A stretch of DNA of 64,000 bases from CAVUPF01 sp963803755 (lineage in GTDB: Bacteria; Actinomycetota; Thermoleophilia; Solirubrobacterales; 70-9): contig CAWDNP010000010.1 in NCBI GenBank assembly GCA_963803755.1, positions 1 through 64,000 of the forward strand. Direction: 5' to 3'. The translations under genes and the position numbers were made by a program. Every line of letters begins with the position of its first letter. Position 1 is the stretch's first letter. The notes under the pieces are model-generated. The model did no database searches and had not been told where the DNA came from. It saw only the letters and a list, made by a program, of their open reading frames with translations. Shown in pieces: positions 8,872 through 17,111 of the stretch.

Positions 8872-9651
8872 GTGTACCGGATGATCATCCGAAAGACCCC
8901 CGCCCAGGTCGATCGGATGGCCGCCGCCGGAGACATCCTGGTGCGCTGCCTGAAGATGCTGGCGGCCAAGGCGCGGGCGGGCACCAGCACCGGCGAGCTC
9001 GACGCCGCCGCGGAGAAGTTCATCCGCTCCCAGGGCGCCGAGCCCGCCTTCAAGGGCTACCGGGGGTTCCCCCGCTCGATCTGTACCTCGCCGAACTCGA
9101 TGGTCGTCCACGGCATCCCCGGGCCCTATCAGCTAAAGCGTGGCGATCTGCTCTCGATCGATGTCGGCGTGGTCAAGGACGGCTGGGTGGCGGACGCCGC
9201 GATCACGGTCGCGGTCGGCTCGATCGGGCCCGACGCACGAGAGCTCCTCGAAGTGACCAAGGCCTCGCTCTTCGCCGGCGTCGAGCAGATGCAGCCGGGC
9301 AACCACCTGGGCGATGTCTCGGCGGCGATCCAGCGCTCGGTCGAGATCGAGGGCCTCTCGATCATCCGCACGCTGGTCGGCCACGGGATCGGCCGCGAAA
9401 TGCACGAGGACCCTCAGGTCCCCAACTTCGGCGAGCCGGGGAAGGGGCCGCTGCTGGAGGAGGGCACGGTGCTGGCGATCGAGCCGATGGTAAACGCCGG
9501 CGGGCCGCTGGTCCGGATGGGCGAGGACGGCTGGGCCGTGTACTCCCAGGACGGCTCGCTGGCGGCCCACTTCGAGTTCACCGTCGCCGTCACCGCTGAG
9601 GGACCCCGCATCCTCACTCCCTGGCACGAGGGGGCCAGCTTTTGGGACTGA
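8872..9651 (+). CDS. map: Methionine aminopeptidase, type I
   Basis: This enzyme removes the N-terminal Met from nascent proteins, using two metal ions. Metal and catalytic residues are visible: the His in VVHGIPG, Asp in SIDVGVVKDGWVADAAITV, His in VGHGIGREMHEDPQVPN, Glu in LAIEPMV and Glu in HFEFTVAV. At 259 residues without an N-terminal zinc domain it fits type Ia. I chose the GTG 1 nt after adk; the internal ATG at 8881 is the alternative and matches the family start MIIRKTPAQVDRM. Confidence 0.96.
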   Translation: MYRMIIRKTPAQVDRMAAAGDILVRCLKMLAAKARAGTSTGELDAAAEKFIRSQGAEPAFKGYRGFPRSICTSPNSMVVHGIPGPYQLKRGDLLSIDVGVVKDGWVADAAITVAVGSIGPDARELLEVTKASLFAGVEQMQPGNHLGDVSAAIQRSVEIEGLSIIRTLVGHGIGREMHEDPQVPNFGEPGKGPLLEEGTVLAIEPMVNAGGPLVRMGEDGWAVYSQDGSLAAHFEFTVAVTAEGPRILTPWHEGASFWD

Positions 9652-9711
9652 GCGCTGCCTTTCGGAGGTGTCGGTGATTCCGATCTGCAAGGAGCTGGGA
9701 GGATCGGGTTG

Positions 9712-10380
9712 ATGGGTGAGGAGAGCTGGAGGGCGGTCGATGAGTACGTTGCCGGCCTGCTGGCGCCCCATGATGAGGCCCTGGATGCGGCGCTTCGGGC
9801 GAGTGAGGAAGCCGGGTTGCCGGCGATCCAGGTCTCCCCGCCACAGGGCAAGCTGTTGCAGGTGCTGGCGCTGGCGCTTGGGGCGCGGAGGGTCCTTGAG
9901 CTCGGGACGCTGGGTGGGTACAGCACCATCTGGCTGGGGCGGGCTCTGCCTGCGGATGGGCGGTTGATCACCTTGGAGTCCAGTCCCGAGCACGCCGAGG
10001 TGGCCCGGGAGAGCATCGCGCGGGCCGGGTTGGCCGAGATCGTCGAGCTGCGCGTCGGGGCGGCGCTGGACACGCTGGCGCTGCTTGAGGCAGAGGGGGA
10101 GGGACCGTTTGACCTGGTCTTCATCGACGCCGACAAGGTCAACACTCCCCGCTACTTCGCCTGGGCTCTGGGGCACGTGCGGGGCGGCGGATTGATCATC
10201 GCCGACAACGTCGTGCGCGGTGGGGCGCTGGCCGATGCCGGCAGCGAGGACCCCGCGATCGGGGCTCAGCGCCGTTTCCATGAGATGCTCGCGACCGAGC
10301 CCCGGGTCAGCGCCACCACGATCCAGACCGTGGGGGGCAAGGGCTATGACGGTTTCACGATCGCCCTGGTTCTCGACTGA
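9712..10380 (+). CDS. SAM-dependent O-methyltransferase (COMT/caffeoyl-CoA type)
   Basis: The 222-residue protein has the class I SAM fold of the Methyltransf_3 family. Motif I is VLELGTLGGYSTIWLG (about residues 63-78), an acidic ribose-binding residue follows in LITLESSP, and the metal/catalytic segment is VFIDADKVNTPRYFAWAL. The substrate cannot be inferred; relatives methylate catechols or CoA-linked phenols with a divalent metal. It sits between map and rpmJ, where infA is often found. The ATG at 9712 follows a possible TTG at 9709. Confidence 0.88.
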   Translation: MGEESWRAVDEYVAGLLAPHDEALDAALRASEEAGLPAIQVSPPQGKLLQVLALALGARRVLELGTLGGYSTIWLGRALPADGRLITLESSPEHAEVARESIARAGLAEIVELRVGAALDTLALLEAEGEGPFDLVFIDADKVNTPRYFAWALGHVRGGGLIIADNVVRGGALADAGSEDPAIGAQRRFHEMLATEPRVSATTIQTVGGKGYDGFTIALVLD

Positions 10381-10591
10381 GCCGCGAGATCTGAGCGCTG
10401 CGGCGGAGCTTTAAGGCATCGATCGACGCTGACCTGCTCTTCTTAGGCCGGGGTCTGGGCATTCTCCCTCCGCACGAGCGCACCCGCGCCTACCCCTTGC
10501 TATCTTTCCCGTTCGGCCCATGGGGCCAGTTGTGCCTGCTGTCCAACTCCTGGGACAGGCAGGGAATCTCTTTCGATACGAGACCGGAGCG

Positions 10592-10705
10592 ATGAAGGTT
10601 CGAGCTTCCGTAAAGCCGATGTGCGAGAAGTGCAAGATCATCCGCCGTGGCGGCGCGGTTCTCGTGATCTGCCAGAACCCCCGTCACAAGCAGCGGCAGG
10701 GCTAG
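10592..10705 (+). CDS. rpmJ: 50S ribosomal protein L36
   Basis: A 37-residue zinc-ribbon ribosomal protein: MKVRASVKPMCEKCKIIRRG, then VLVICQNPRHKQRQG. The Cys-x2-Cys pair with the later Cys and His forms the C+ type zinc site. A GGAG lies 5 nt before the ATG. It starts the second part of the ribosomal cluster after a 211-bp gap in which I see no gene, and rpsM follows 10 nt later. Confidence 0.96.
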   Translation: MKVRASVKPMCEKCKIIRRGGAVLVICQNPRHKQRQG

Positions 10706-10715
10706 GGATACTCAG

Positions 10716-11093
10716 ATGGCACGGATCGCCGGGGTCAACATCCCAGTCGGCAAACGGGTCGAAGTCGGGCTCACCTACATCTTCGGCATCGGCCGCTCGA
10801 TCGCGCTGGAGATCCTGGCGGAAACCAAGATCGACCCTGACACGATGGTCAAAGACCTGACCGAGGATGAGGTAGTTCGCCTGCGTGAAGCGGTGGAGAG
10901 GCGGGAGGTCGAGGGCGACCTGCGGCGCGAGCGCTCCCAGGATGTCAAACGGCTGATGGAGATCGGCTCCTACCGAGGCCTGCGACACCGACGCGGCCTC
11001 CCGGTCCGGGGCCAGCGGACCAAGACCAACGCGCGCGGCCGCAAGGGTCCGCGCCGGATGAGCGTCGCCGGCAAGCGCAAGCCGACCAGGTAG
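10716..11093 (+). CDS. rpsM: 30S ribosomal protein S13
   Basis: S13 contacts the P-site tRNA and bridges to L5. The intact 125-residue frame starts MARIAGVNIPVGKRVEVGLT, includes TYIFGIGRSIALEIL and the basic C-terminus GLRHRRGLPVRGQRTKTNAR. Length and order (rpmJ-rpsM-rpsK-rpsD-rpoA-rplQ) are canonical for the alpha operon. Confidence 0.97.
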   Translation: MARIAGVNIPVGKRVEVGLTYIFGIGRSIALEILAETKIDPDTMVKDLTEDEVVRLREAVERREVEGDLRRERSQDVKRLMEIGSYRGLRHRRGLPVRGQRTKTNARGRKGPRRMSVAGKRKPTR

Positions 11094-11102
11094 CCGAAGC
11101 CG

Positions 11103-11501
11103 ATGGCCGAGAAAAAACCCGCCAAGGGCCGTGCCCGCCGTCGTGTCAAAAAGAACGTCACCTACGGCCAAGCGCACATCAAGACTTCGTTTAACAACAC
11201 GATCGTCACTCTCACCGACACCGAGGGCAACGTGATCGCCTGGGAGTCGGCCGGCTCCGCCGGTTTCAAAGGCTCGCGCAAGTCGACGCCGTTCGCTGCC
11301 CAGGTCACCGCCGACTCGGCCGCCAAAAAGGGAATGGAGCATGGACTTGAGAAGGTGGAGGTGTTCGCCAAGGGCGCCGGCTCGGGCCGCGAGACGGCGA
11401 TCCGCTCGCTGCAGGCGGCCGGTCTGGACGTGACCACCGTCAAGGACGTCTCACCGCAGGCCCACAACGGCTGCCGGCCGAAGAAGCGAAGGCGCGTCTA
11501 G
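11103..11501 (+). CDS. rpsK: 30S ribosomal protein S11
   Basis: S11 lies on the platform near the E site. The frame (132 aa) has a basic N-terminal tail, then YGQAHIKTSFNNTIVTLTDT and the conserved GRETAIRSLQAAGLDVTTVK, ending HNGCRPKKRRRV. It is followed immediately (0 nt) by rpsD. Confidence 0.97.
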   Translation: MAEKKPAKGRARRRVKKNVTYGQAHIKTSFNNTIVTLTDTEGNVIAWESAGSAGFKGSRKSTPFAAQVTADSAAKKGMEHGLEKVEVFAKGAGSGRETAIRSLQAAGLDVTTVKDVSPQAHNGCRPKKRRRV

Positions 11502-12122
11502 ATGGCTCGCGACACCTCTCCCCAATGTAAGCAGTGCCGCCGCGAGGGCCAGAAGCTGTTCCTAAAGGGGGAGCGCTGCTTCACCGACAAGTGCGGTGTC
11601 GAGCGCCGCTCCTACCCCCCAGGCGAGCATGGCCGCGGCCGGATGCGCCAGTCTGAGTACCGGGTGCAGCTGCGCGAGAAGCAGAAGACGCGTCGCTACT
11701 ACCAGGTGCTCGAGAAGCAGTTCCGCGCCTACTACGACAAGGCCTCACGCCAGGAGGGGGTGACCGGCGAGAACCTGTTGCGCCTGCTGGAGTCGCGCTT
11801 TGACAACGTCTTGGTTCGTCTCGGGTTCGCCGCCTCGCGGCGTCAGGCGCGCCAGCTCGTCAGCCACGGGCACTGGATGGTGAACGGCCGCCGGGTCGAC
11901 ATCCCCTCTTACCAGGTGCGCCCCGAGGACATCATCTCGATCAAGCCGAGCTCGGCCGCCAAGGACACCGTGCGCCAGGCGACGGAGCTCGTCTCGACCG
12001 TGCCGGCCTGGCTACAGGCCGACCACGACTCGCTCACCGCCAAGGTCCTGCGCTATCCCGAGCGCTCCGAGATCTCGGCGCCGGTCTCTGAGCAGCTGAT
12101 CGTCGAGCTGTACTCCAAGTAG
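11502..12122 (+). CDS. rpsD: 30S ribosomal protein S4
   Basis: S4 nucleates 16S rRNA folding and often autoregulates the alpha operon. The 206-residue frame has an N-terminal Cys-containing region (CKQCRREGQKLFLKGERC), suggesting a zinc-binding form, then RRSYPPGEHGRG. The S4 RNA-binding domain reads RLGFAASRRQARQLVSHGHW. Typical length and C-terminus. Confidence 0.97.
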   Translation: MARDTSPQCKQCRREGQKLFLKGERCFTDKCGVERRSYPPGEHGRGRMRQSEYRVQLREKQKTRRYYQVLEKQFRAYYDKASRQEGVTGENLLRLLESRFDNVLVRLGFAASRRQARQLVSHGHWMVNGRRVDIPSYQVRPEDIISIKPSSAAKDTVRQATELVSTVPAWLQADHDSLTAKVLRYPERSEISAPVSEQLIVELYSK

Positions 12123-12161
12123 CGCGGGCCCAGTTTCTAAACACGCATACGCAAGGAACCC

Positions 12162-13142
12162 ATGACCACTGACTTCCAGGTCCCCCGTATTACCGTCGAG
12201 AAGGCGGATGAGCGCAGCGGCACCTTCACCATCGAGCCGCTCGATAAGGGCTTCGGCTACACCTTCGGCAACAGCCTGCGCCGCGTCTTGCTCTCCTCAC
12301 TTGGCGGCGCTGCGATCACCAGCGTTCGCATCGAGGGCGTCGCCCATGAGTTCTCGACCGTGCCCGGCGTCAAGGAGGACGTCACCGACATCGTTTTAAA
12401 CCTCAAGGACCTCGTCGTCCGCATGCACACCGACGCCGATGAGGTCGAGGCCCCTCTGGTCGCCACCGGCCCCGGAGAGGTGAAGGCCAAGGACATCGAC
12501 CTGCCTTCCGGCGTGGAGATCTTAAACCCCGACGCGCCGATCGCGACCCTGGAGAAAAAAACCAAACTTGAGGTCTACCTGACGATCGGCCGCGGCCGCG
12601 GCTACTCCCCGGCCGAGGAGAACAAGTCCGATGAGCAGCCGATCGGCGTGATCCCGATCGACTCGATCTTCTCGCCGATCCGGCGCGCCTCCTACGCGGT
12701 CGCGACGGCCCGCGTCGGCCAGCGGACCGACTTCGACAAACTGACCCTCGACCTCGAGACAGACGGCTCGATCGAGCCCGCCGCGGCACTGCGCGAGGCC
12801 TCCGAGATCCTGATCAAGAGCCTGGCGATCTTCACCGACGCAGAGCGAGTCGAGGAACTGACCGCTCGCGACCAGATCGCCGCCCTCCCGAGCGATCCGC
12901 TCGCCGGCCCCAGCGGCGACGGCGTCGCCGCCAGCAACGGGCTCGACGAGATCCTGATCGAGGAGCTGGAACTGGGCGTGCGCTCTTACAACTGCCTGAA
13001 GCGGGCCGGTGTGCAGACGGTCGGCGACCTGATTCGAAAGTCGCGCTCGGAGCTGAACGCGATCCCCAACTTCGGCCAGAAGTCGATCGAGGAAGTGATC
13101 GAGACCCTCCACTCCCGCGGCCTCGACCTCCAGCAGGACTAG
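12162..13142 (+). CDS. rpoA: RNA polymerase alpha subunit
   Basis: Alpha assembles the polymerase and contacts upstream DNA and activators. The N-terminal domain (about residues 1-230) includes GFGYTFGNSLRRVLLSSLGG. A linker with PSDPLAGPSGDGVAASNG leads to the C-terminal domain (about 250-326), with LGVRSYNCLKRAGVQTVGDL and NFGQKSIEEVIETLHSRGLD. Length 326 is normal. An AAGGA lies 5 nt before the ATG. Confidence 0.98.
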   Translation: MTTDFQVPRITVEKADERSGTFTIEPLDKGFGYTFGNSLRRVLLSSLGGAAITSVRIEGVAHEFSTVPGVKEDVTDIVLNLKDLVVRMHTDADEVEAPLVATGPGEVKAKDIDLPSGVEILNPDAPIATLEKKTKLEVYLTIGRGRGYSPAEENKSDEQPIGVIPIDSIFSPIRRASYAVATARVGQRTDFDKLTLDLETDGSIEPAAALREASEILIKSLAIFTDAERVEELTARDQIAALPSDPLAGPSGDGVAASNGLDEILIEELELGVRSYNCLKRAGVQTVGDLIRKSRSELNAIPNFGQKSIEEVIETLHSRGLDLQQD

Positions 13143-13168
13143 GAAGCCGCGAGCGAGCTGAGGAGCCT

Positions 13169-13522
13169 GTGCGCCACCGCAAGAAGCGCAACAAGCTGAG
13201 CCGCGACGCCGCACATCGTGAGTCGCTGCTCGCCAACCTCTCAAAGCAGCTGATCGAGCACGAGCGGATCAAGACCAGCCAGGCGAAGGCCAAGGCGGTC
13301 AAGCCGGAGGTCGAGCAGCTGATAACGCTCGCCAAGCGGGGTGACCTGCACGCCCGGCGCCAGGCGCTGGCAACCCTGCACAACGACAAGTTCATCGTGC
13401 ACAAGCTCTTTGACGAGGTGGCGCCGCGGTATGCGGAGCGGCCCGGAGGCTACACCCGCATCGTCAAGCTCGGGCCGCGGCGGTCCGACTCGACCGAGAT
13501 GGTCTATCTAGAGCTCGTTTAG
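13169..13522 (+). CDS. rplQ: 50S ribosomal protein L17
   Basis: L17 completes the alpha operon. The GTG start gives MRHRKKRNKLSRDAAHRESL, the family N-terminus. The 117-residue protein ends PRRSDSTEMVYLELV. Its stop overlaps the convergent truA stop by 4 nt, and no hairpin terminator is visible between them. Confidence 0.97.
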   Translation: MRHRKKRNKLSRDAAHRESLLANLSKQLIEHERIKTSQAKAKAVKPEVEQLITLAKRGDLHARRQALATLHNDKFIVHKLFDEVAPRYAERPGGYTRIVKLGPRRSDSTEMVYLELV

Positions 13523-14253
13523 CCATAGGAAACCGACTCCAGATACAGGCCGTGGGAAGGGGCAGTATCGCCGGCGTCCGAGCGCGGAGCACCGGTTAGA
13601 AGTCGCGTGAAGTCCTCGGGAGTGCGACGACCGGTGCCGACCTCGAGCATGGTGCCGACCAAGACTCTGACCATGTTGCGCATGAAGGCGTCTGCCCTCA
13701 CTCGGAAGAGGAGGATCTCGCCCTCGGCGCTCCAGTCGGCGTGAAGGACGTCGCGGTCAAAGCGGACGTGGTCGGTTTGGGTGGGGGTGAAGGCGGTGAA
13801 GTCGTGGCTGCCGGGGAGGGCCCTGGAGCAGGCTTCTAGGGCTTTTCGGTCTATGCGGTGCGGCCACCAGAGGGCGCGGCCCTGCTCGAAGGGGCTGGGG
13901 GTGGGGCGGGCCAGGACTCGGTAGCAGTAGGTGCGGGATTTGGCGTCGCGGCGGGCGTTAAACCCAGCTCCGAGGAGAGTTGCTTCGGTGACGGTGATTT
14001 CGTCGGGTCCGACGCCGTTTAAGCGCCCCGCTAGGTTCGGGGGCACACTGACCGTGGTGTCAAAGCTTGCCACCTGCCCCCACGCATGCACGCCGGTGTC
14101 CGTGCGCCCCGCGACCGTGAGCATCACTGGCTCTCCCAGGATCCTCGCCAGGGCGCTCTCCAGCTCTCCCTGAACCGTCCGCAGGCCCGGCTGCGCGGCC
14201 CAGCCCGAGAAACCGGTCCCGTCGTATTCGATGTCGAGGCGGACGGTGCCCAT
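13519..14253 (-). CDS. truA: tRNA pseudouridine synthase A
   Basis: TruA makes pseudouridine at positions 38-40 of tRNA anticodon arms. The 244-residue frame contains the catalytic Asp in VAGRTDTGVHAWGQVASFDT, the start signature LDIEYDGTGFSGWAAQPGLR, and KSRTYCYRV and DAFMRNMVRVLVGTMLEVG further on. It is transcribed against rplQ. The start lies 12 bp from surE, so the two share a short divergent promoter region. Confidence 0.96.
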   Translation of the reverse strand: MGTVRLDIEYDGTGFSGWAAQPGLRTVQGELESALARILGEPVMLTVAGRTDTGVHAWGQVASFDTTVSVPPNLAGRLNGVGPDEITVTEATLLGAGFNARRDAKSRTYCYRVLARPTPSPFEQGRALWWPHRIDRKALEACSRALPGSHDFTAFTPTQTDHVRFDRDVLHADWSAEGEILLFRVRADAFMRNMVRVLVGTMLEVGTGRRTPEDFTRLLTGAPRSDAGDTAPSHGLYLESVSYG

Positions 14254-14265
14254 TGGGGGGCCAGT

Positions 14266-15096
14266 ATGCCCCCTAGAATCGATCCGTTGAGAGTCCTGCT
14301 CACCAACGACGACGGGATCACGGCGCCGGGCCTACAGGCGGCGCGGCGGGCGCTGCGCGAGCTGGACGGGGTCGAGGTCGACGTGATCGCTCCGGACTCC
14401 AACCGAAGCGCTACCGCGCGCAGCATCACGACCCGCTCGCCGCTCACCGTCGAGGAGGTCGATTTCGGCGACGGCGATCATGGTTTCGCCACCGACGGCA
14501 CCCCGGTCGACTGCGTCCGCTTCGCCGAGCTCGGGCTGCTCGGCGGCCGCCCGGACCTGATCGTCTCCGGGATCAATCACGGCGCAAACCTGGGTGATGA
14601 CATCACCTACTCCGGCACGGTCGCCGCCGCCTTTGAGGGCATCGTGCTCGGCATCCCGGCCCTGGCGATCTCCCAGCAGTCCTCGGGGGGCGGCATGGGA
14701 TACGTGAGCGGGCGATTTGAGTTCGGTCTCGCCGCCTCCTTTTCGGCGCAGCTGGTCAGCCGCCTGGCGACCGAGCCGATGCCGGCGTCGACCCTGATCA
14801 ACGTCAACTGCCCGGCTGGCGACCCGGCGGGCGTCGAGGTGACGAGGCTCGGCAAGCGGATCTACAACGACGAGCTGAAGCTGGTCGGCGAGGAGTCCGG
14901 GACGCGGCGCCGCTATGAGATCTATGGCTGGCAGCCCGGCTTTGAGGACGAATCGGGCACCGACCTCCTGGCGGTGTCTGAGGGGAGGATCTCGGTCACC
15001 CCGATCCACTTCGACCTCACCGATCACGGCGGCCTGGAGCGACTGCGCGGGTGGGGCTTTGAGGGGATGCTGGCGGCGAGCGCTCCCGCCGCGTGA
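14266..15096 (+). CDS. surE: 5'-nucleotidase SurE
   Basis: SurE is a metal-dependent 5'/3'-nucleotidase acting on nucleoside monophosphates. The signature LRVLLTNDDGITAPGLQAAR (metal-binding NDD) is at the N-terminus, followed by APDSNRSATARSIT, SGINHGANLGDDITYSGTVA and a normal C-terminal domain. I chose ATG 14266 (276 aa); a TTG at 14287 directly before RVLLTNDDG would match the usual start better. The stop overlaps the ligA GTG by 4 nt, suggesting coupling. Confidence 0.95.
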   Translation: MPPRIDPLRVLLTNDDGITAPGLQAARRALRELDGVEVDVIAPDSNRSATARSITTRSPLTVEEVDFGDGDHGFATDGTPVDCVRFAELGLLGGRPDLIVSGINHGANLGDDITYSGTVAAAFEGIVLGIPALAISQQSSGGGMGYVSGRFEFGLAASFSAQLVSRLATEPMPASTLINVNCPAGDPAGVEVTRLGKRIYNDELKLVGEESGTRRRYEIYGWQPGFEDESGTDLLAVSEGRISVTPIHFDLTDHGGLERLRGWGFEGMLAASAPAA

Positions 15097-17111
15097 GCGA
15101 GGCGGGCCCCGAGCGGCGAGCCGCCGAGCTGCGCCGCCAGCTCGAGCACCACAATCGCCGCTACTACGTTCTCGATGACCCTGAGATCGGCGATGACGAA
15201 TACGACGCGCTGCTTAACGAGTTGCGGGCGATCGAGGCCGATCACCCCGAGCTGGGAAGCGCCGACTCGCCCACCCAGCGGGTCGGCGCCCCGCCGCTGG
15301 AGCGCTTCCGCCAGGTCGAGCACGCCGAGCCGATGCTCTCGCTCGCCAACGCGCGCAATGAGGAGGAGCTGCGCGCCTGGGAGACGCGGATCCGCAACCA
15401 CCTGAAGCGGCTCGACATCGGCGCGTCGGAGTTCAGCTATACGACCGAGCCGAAGATCGACGGGTTGGCGATCGCGCTCACCTACGAGGACGGCGTCCTC
15501 ACCCGCGGCGCTACCCGCGGCGACGGGCGCCTTGGCGAGGACGTCACGCAGAACCTGCGCACGATCGGTGCGATCCCGCTGCGGATCGAGGGGGCGCCGG
15601 AGCTGGTCGAAGTCCGCGGCGAGGTCTACCTGCCGATCGCCGACTTCAAAGCGCTGAACGAGCGCCGCGCCGCGGCCGGTGAGCCGACCTTCGCCAACCC
15701 CCGCAACTCCGCCGCCGGCTCGATCCGCCAACTCGACCCCGCCCTGGCCGCCGAACGCCCCCTCTCGATCTGGTGCTACGGGCTCGGCGCCACCCGCGGC
15801 CTCGATCCCCTCACCCACACCGACGAGGTTGCCTGGTTGGCCGAGCACGGCTTCAAGGTCAACCCCGACACCGCCCACCATTCCGGTATCGACTCCGTGG
15901 TTAAGCGCTGCCTCTGGTGGGAGGAGCGCCGCGAGGAGCTCGAGTTCGAGATCGACGGGGTCGTGGTCAAGGTCGATGAGCGGTCGCTGTGGCGGGAGCT
16001 GGGCGTGGTCGGCCGCGAGCCGCGCTGGGCGATCGCCTGGAAGTTCGCGCCGACGACGGCGACGACGAAGCTGCGCGACGTCGTCTGGAACGTCGGGCGC
16101 ACCGGCCACCTCGTCCCCTTCGCGATGCTGGAGCCGGTCCACGTCGGCGGCGTCACGGTCAGCACCGCGACCCTCCACAACGAGGAGGACCTGGCTCGCA
16201 AGGACGTGCGGGTGGGGGACGAGGTGGTGGTGATGCGGGCCGGCGACGTCATCCCCCAGGTCGTCGCGCCGCTGCTGCAGCGGCGCAAGGGGAGACCGCG
16301 GAAGCCCAAACCGCCACAGGAGTGTCCGATCTGCGGAACGCCGACGGTCAAGCCCAAAGACGCCGTCTTCACTATCTGTCCCAATCGCACCGGCTGCCCC
16401 GGCCAGTCCTTCCAGCACGTCAAGCACTTCGTAAGCAAGGGGGCGATGGACATCGACGGGCTGGGGGAGAAGCAGGCGATGCGCTTCCTCGAGGAGGGCC
16501 TGATCGCCGACGTCGCCGACATCTATGAGCTGCGTGGGGAGCAGCTCGTCGGGCTGGAGGGGTTTGGCGAGATCTCCGCCCGCAACCTGCTGGCGGCGAT
16601 CGAGGCCTCCCGCTCTCGCCCCTTCAAGCGGGTCCTATACGCGCTCGGCCTGCCGGGCGTCGGCTACGTGACCGCGGAGGCACTCGCCGAGCACTTCGGC
16701 TCGATCGATGCCCTGCGCGGCGCCGACCCCGAGCGGATCGAGGAGGTCGAGGGGGTCGGCCCGATCATGGCGGTGCAGATCGCCGAGTCACTCGCCGACG
16801 AGCGCACCTGGGAGCTGGTCGAGAAGCTGCGGGCGAAGGGACTGCGCCTCGAGCAGGAGCCCTCCGAACGCCGCCCCTCCGGCGGCCCCCTGCAGGGCAG
16901 GACCCTTGTCCTCACCGGCACCCTGTCGAGCCTCACCCGCGAGGAGGCGGAGGCGCTGATCAAGGCCGCGGGCGGCAAGGTCGTGGGCTCGGTCTCAAAG
17001 AAGACCGACTATGTAGTCGCTGGTGAGAACCCCGGCTCCAAGCTCGCCAAGGCCGGGGAGCTGGGCGTCGAGACGATCGATGAGGCGGGCCTTCAGGCGT
17101 TGCTTCAGTAG
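15093..17111 (+). CDS. ligA: NAD+-dependent DNA ligase
   Basis: LigA seals nicks in replication and repair using NAD+. Domain order is standard for the 672-residue protein: Ia domain with YYVLDDPEIGDDEYDALLNE, and adenylation domain with the nucleophile Lys about residue 121 (EPKIDGLAIALTYEDG). OB fold, Cys4 zinc finger (CPICGTP...CPNRTGC), helix-hairpin-helix repeats and a C-terminal BRCT domain (LQGRTLVLTGTLSSLTREEA) follow. No frame damage. Confidence 0.97.
   Translation: MSEAGPERRAAELRRQLEHHNRRYYVLDDPEIGDDEYDALLNELRAIEADHPELGSADSPTQRVGAPPLERFRQVEHAEPMLSLANARNEEELRAWETRIRNHLKRLDIGASEFSYTTEPKIDGLAIALTYEDGVLTRGATRGDGRLGEDVTQNLRTIGAIPLRIEGAPELVEVRGEVYLPIADFKALNERRAAAGEPTFANPRNSAAGSIRQLDPALAAERPLSIWCYGLGATRGLDPLTHTDEVAWLAEHGFKVNPDTAHHSGIDSVVKRCLWWEERREELEFEIDGVVVKVDERSLWRELGVVGREPRWAIAWKFAPTTATTKLRDVVWNVGRTGHLVPFAMLEPVHVGGVTVSTATLHNEEDLARKDVRVGDEVVVMRAGDVIPQVVAPLLQRRKGRPRKPKPPQECPICGTPTVKPKDAVFTICPNRTGCPGQSFQHVKHFVSKGAMDIDGLGEKQAMRFLEEGLIADVADIYELRGEQLVGLEGFGEISARNLLAAIEASRSRPFKRVLYALGLPGVGYVTAEALAEHFGSIDALRGADPERIEEVEGVGPIMAVQIAESLADERTWELVEKLRAKGLRLEQEPSERRPSGGPLQGRTLVLTGTLSSLTREEAEALIKAAGGKVVGSVSKKTDYVVAGENPGSKLAKAGELGVETIDEAGLQALLQ

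Noticed and set aside
13519..13522. Terminator between rplQ and truA
   Set aside because: The genes overlap by 4 nt at their ends and no hairpin with a T-tract is visible nearby.
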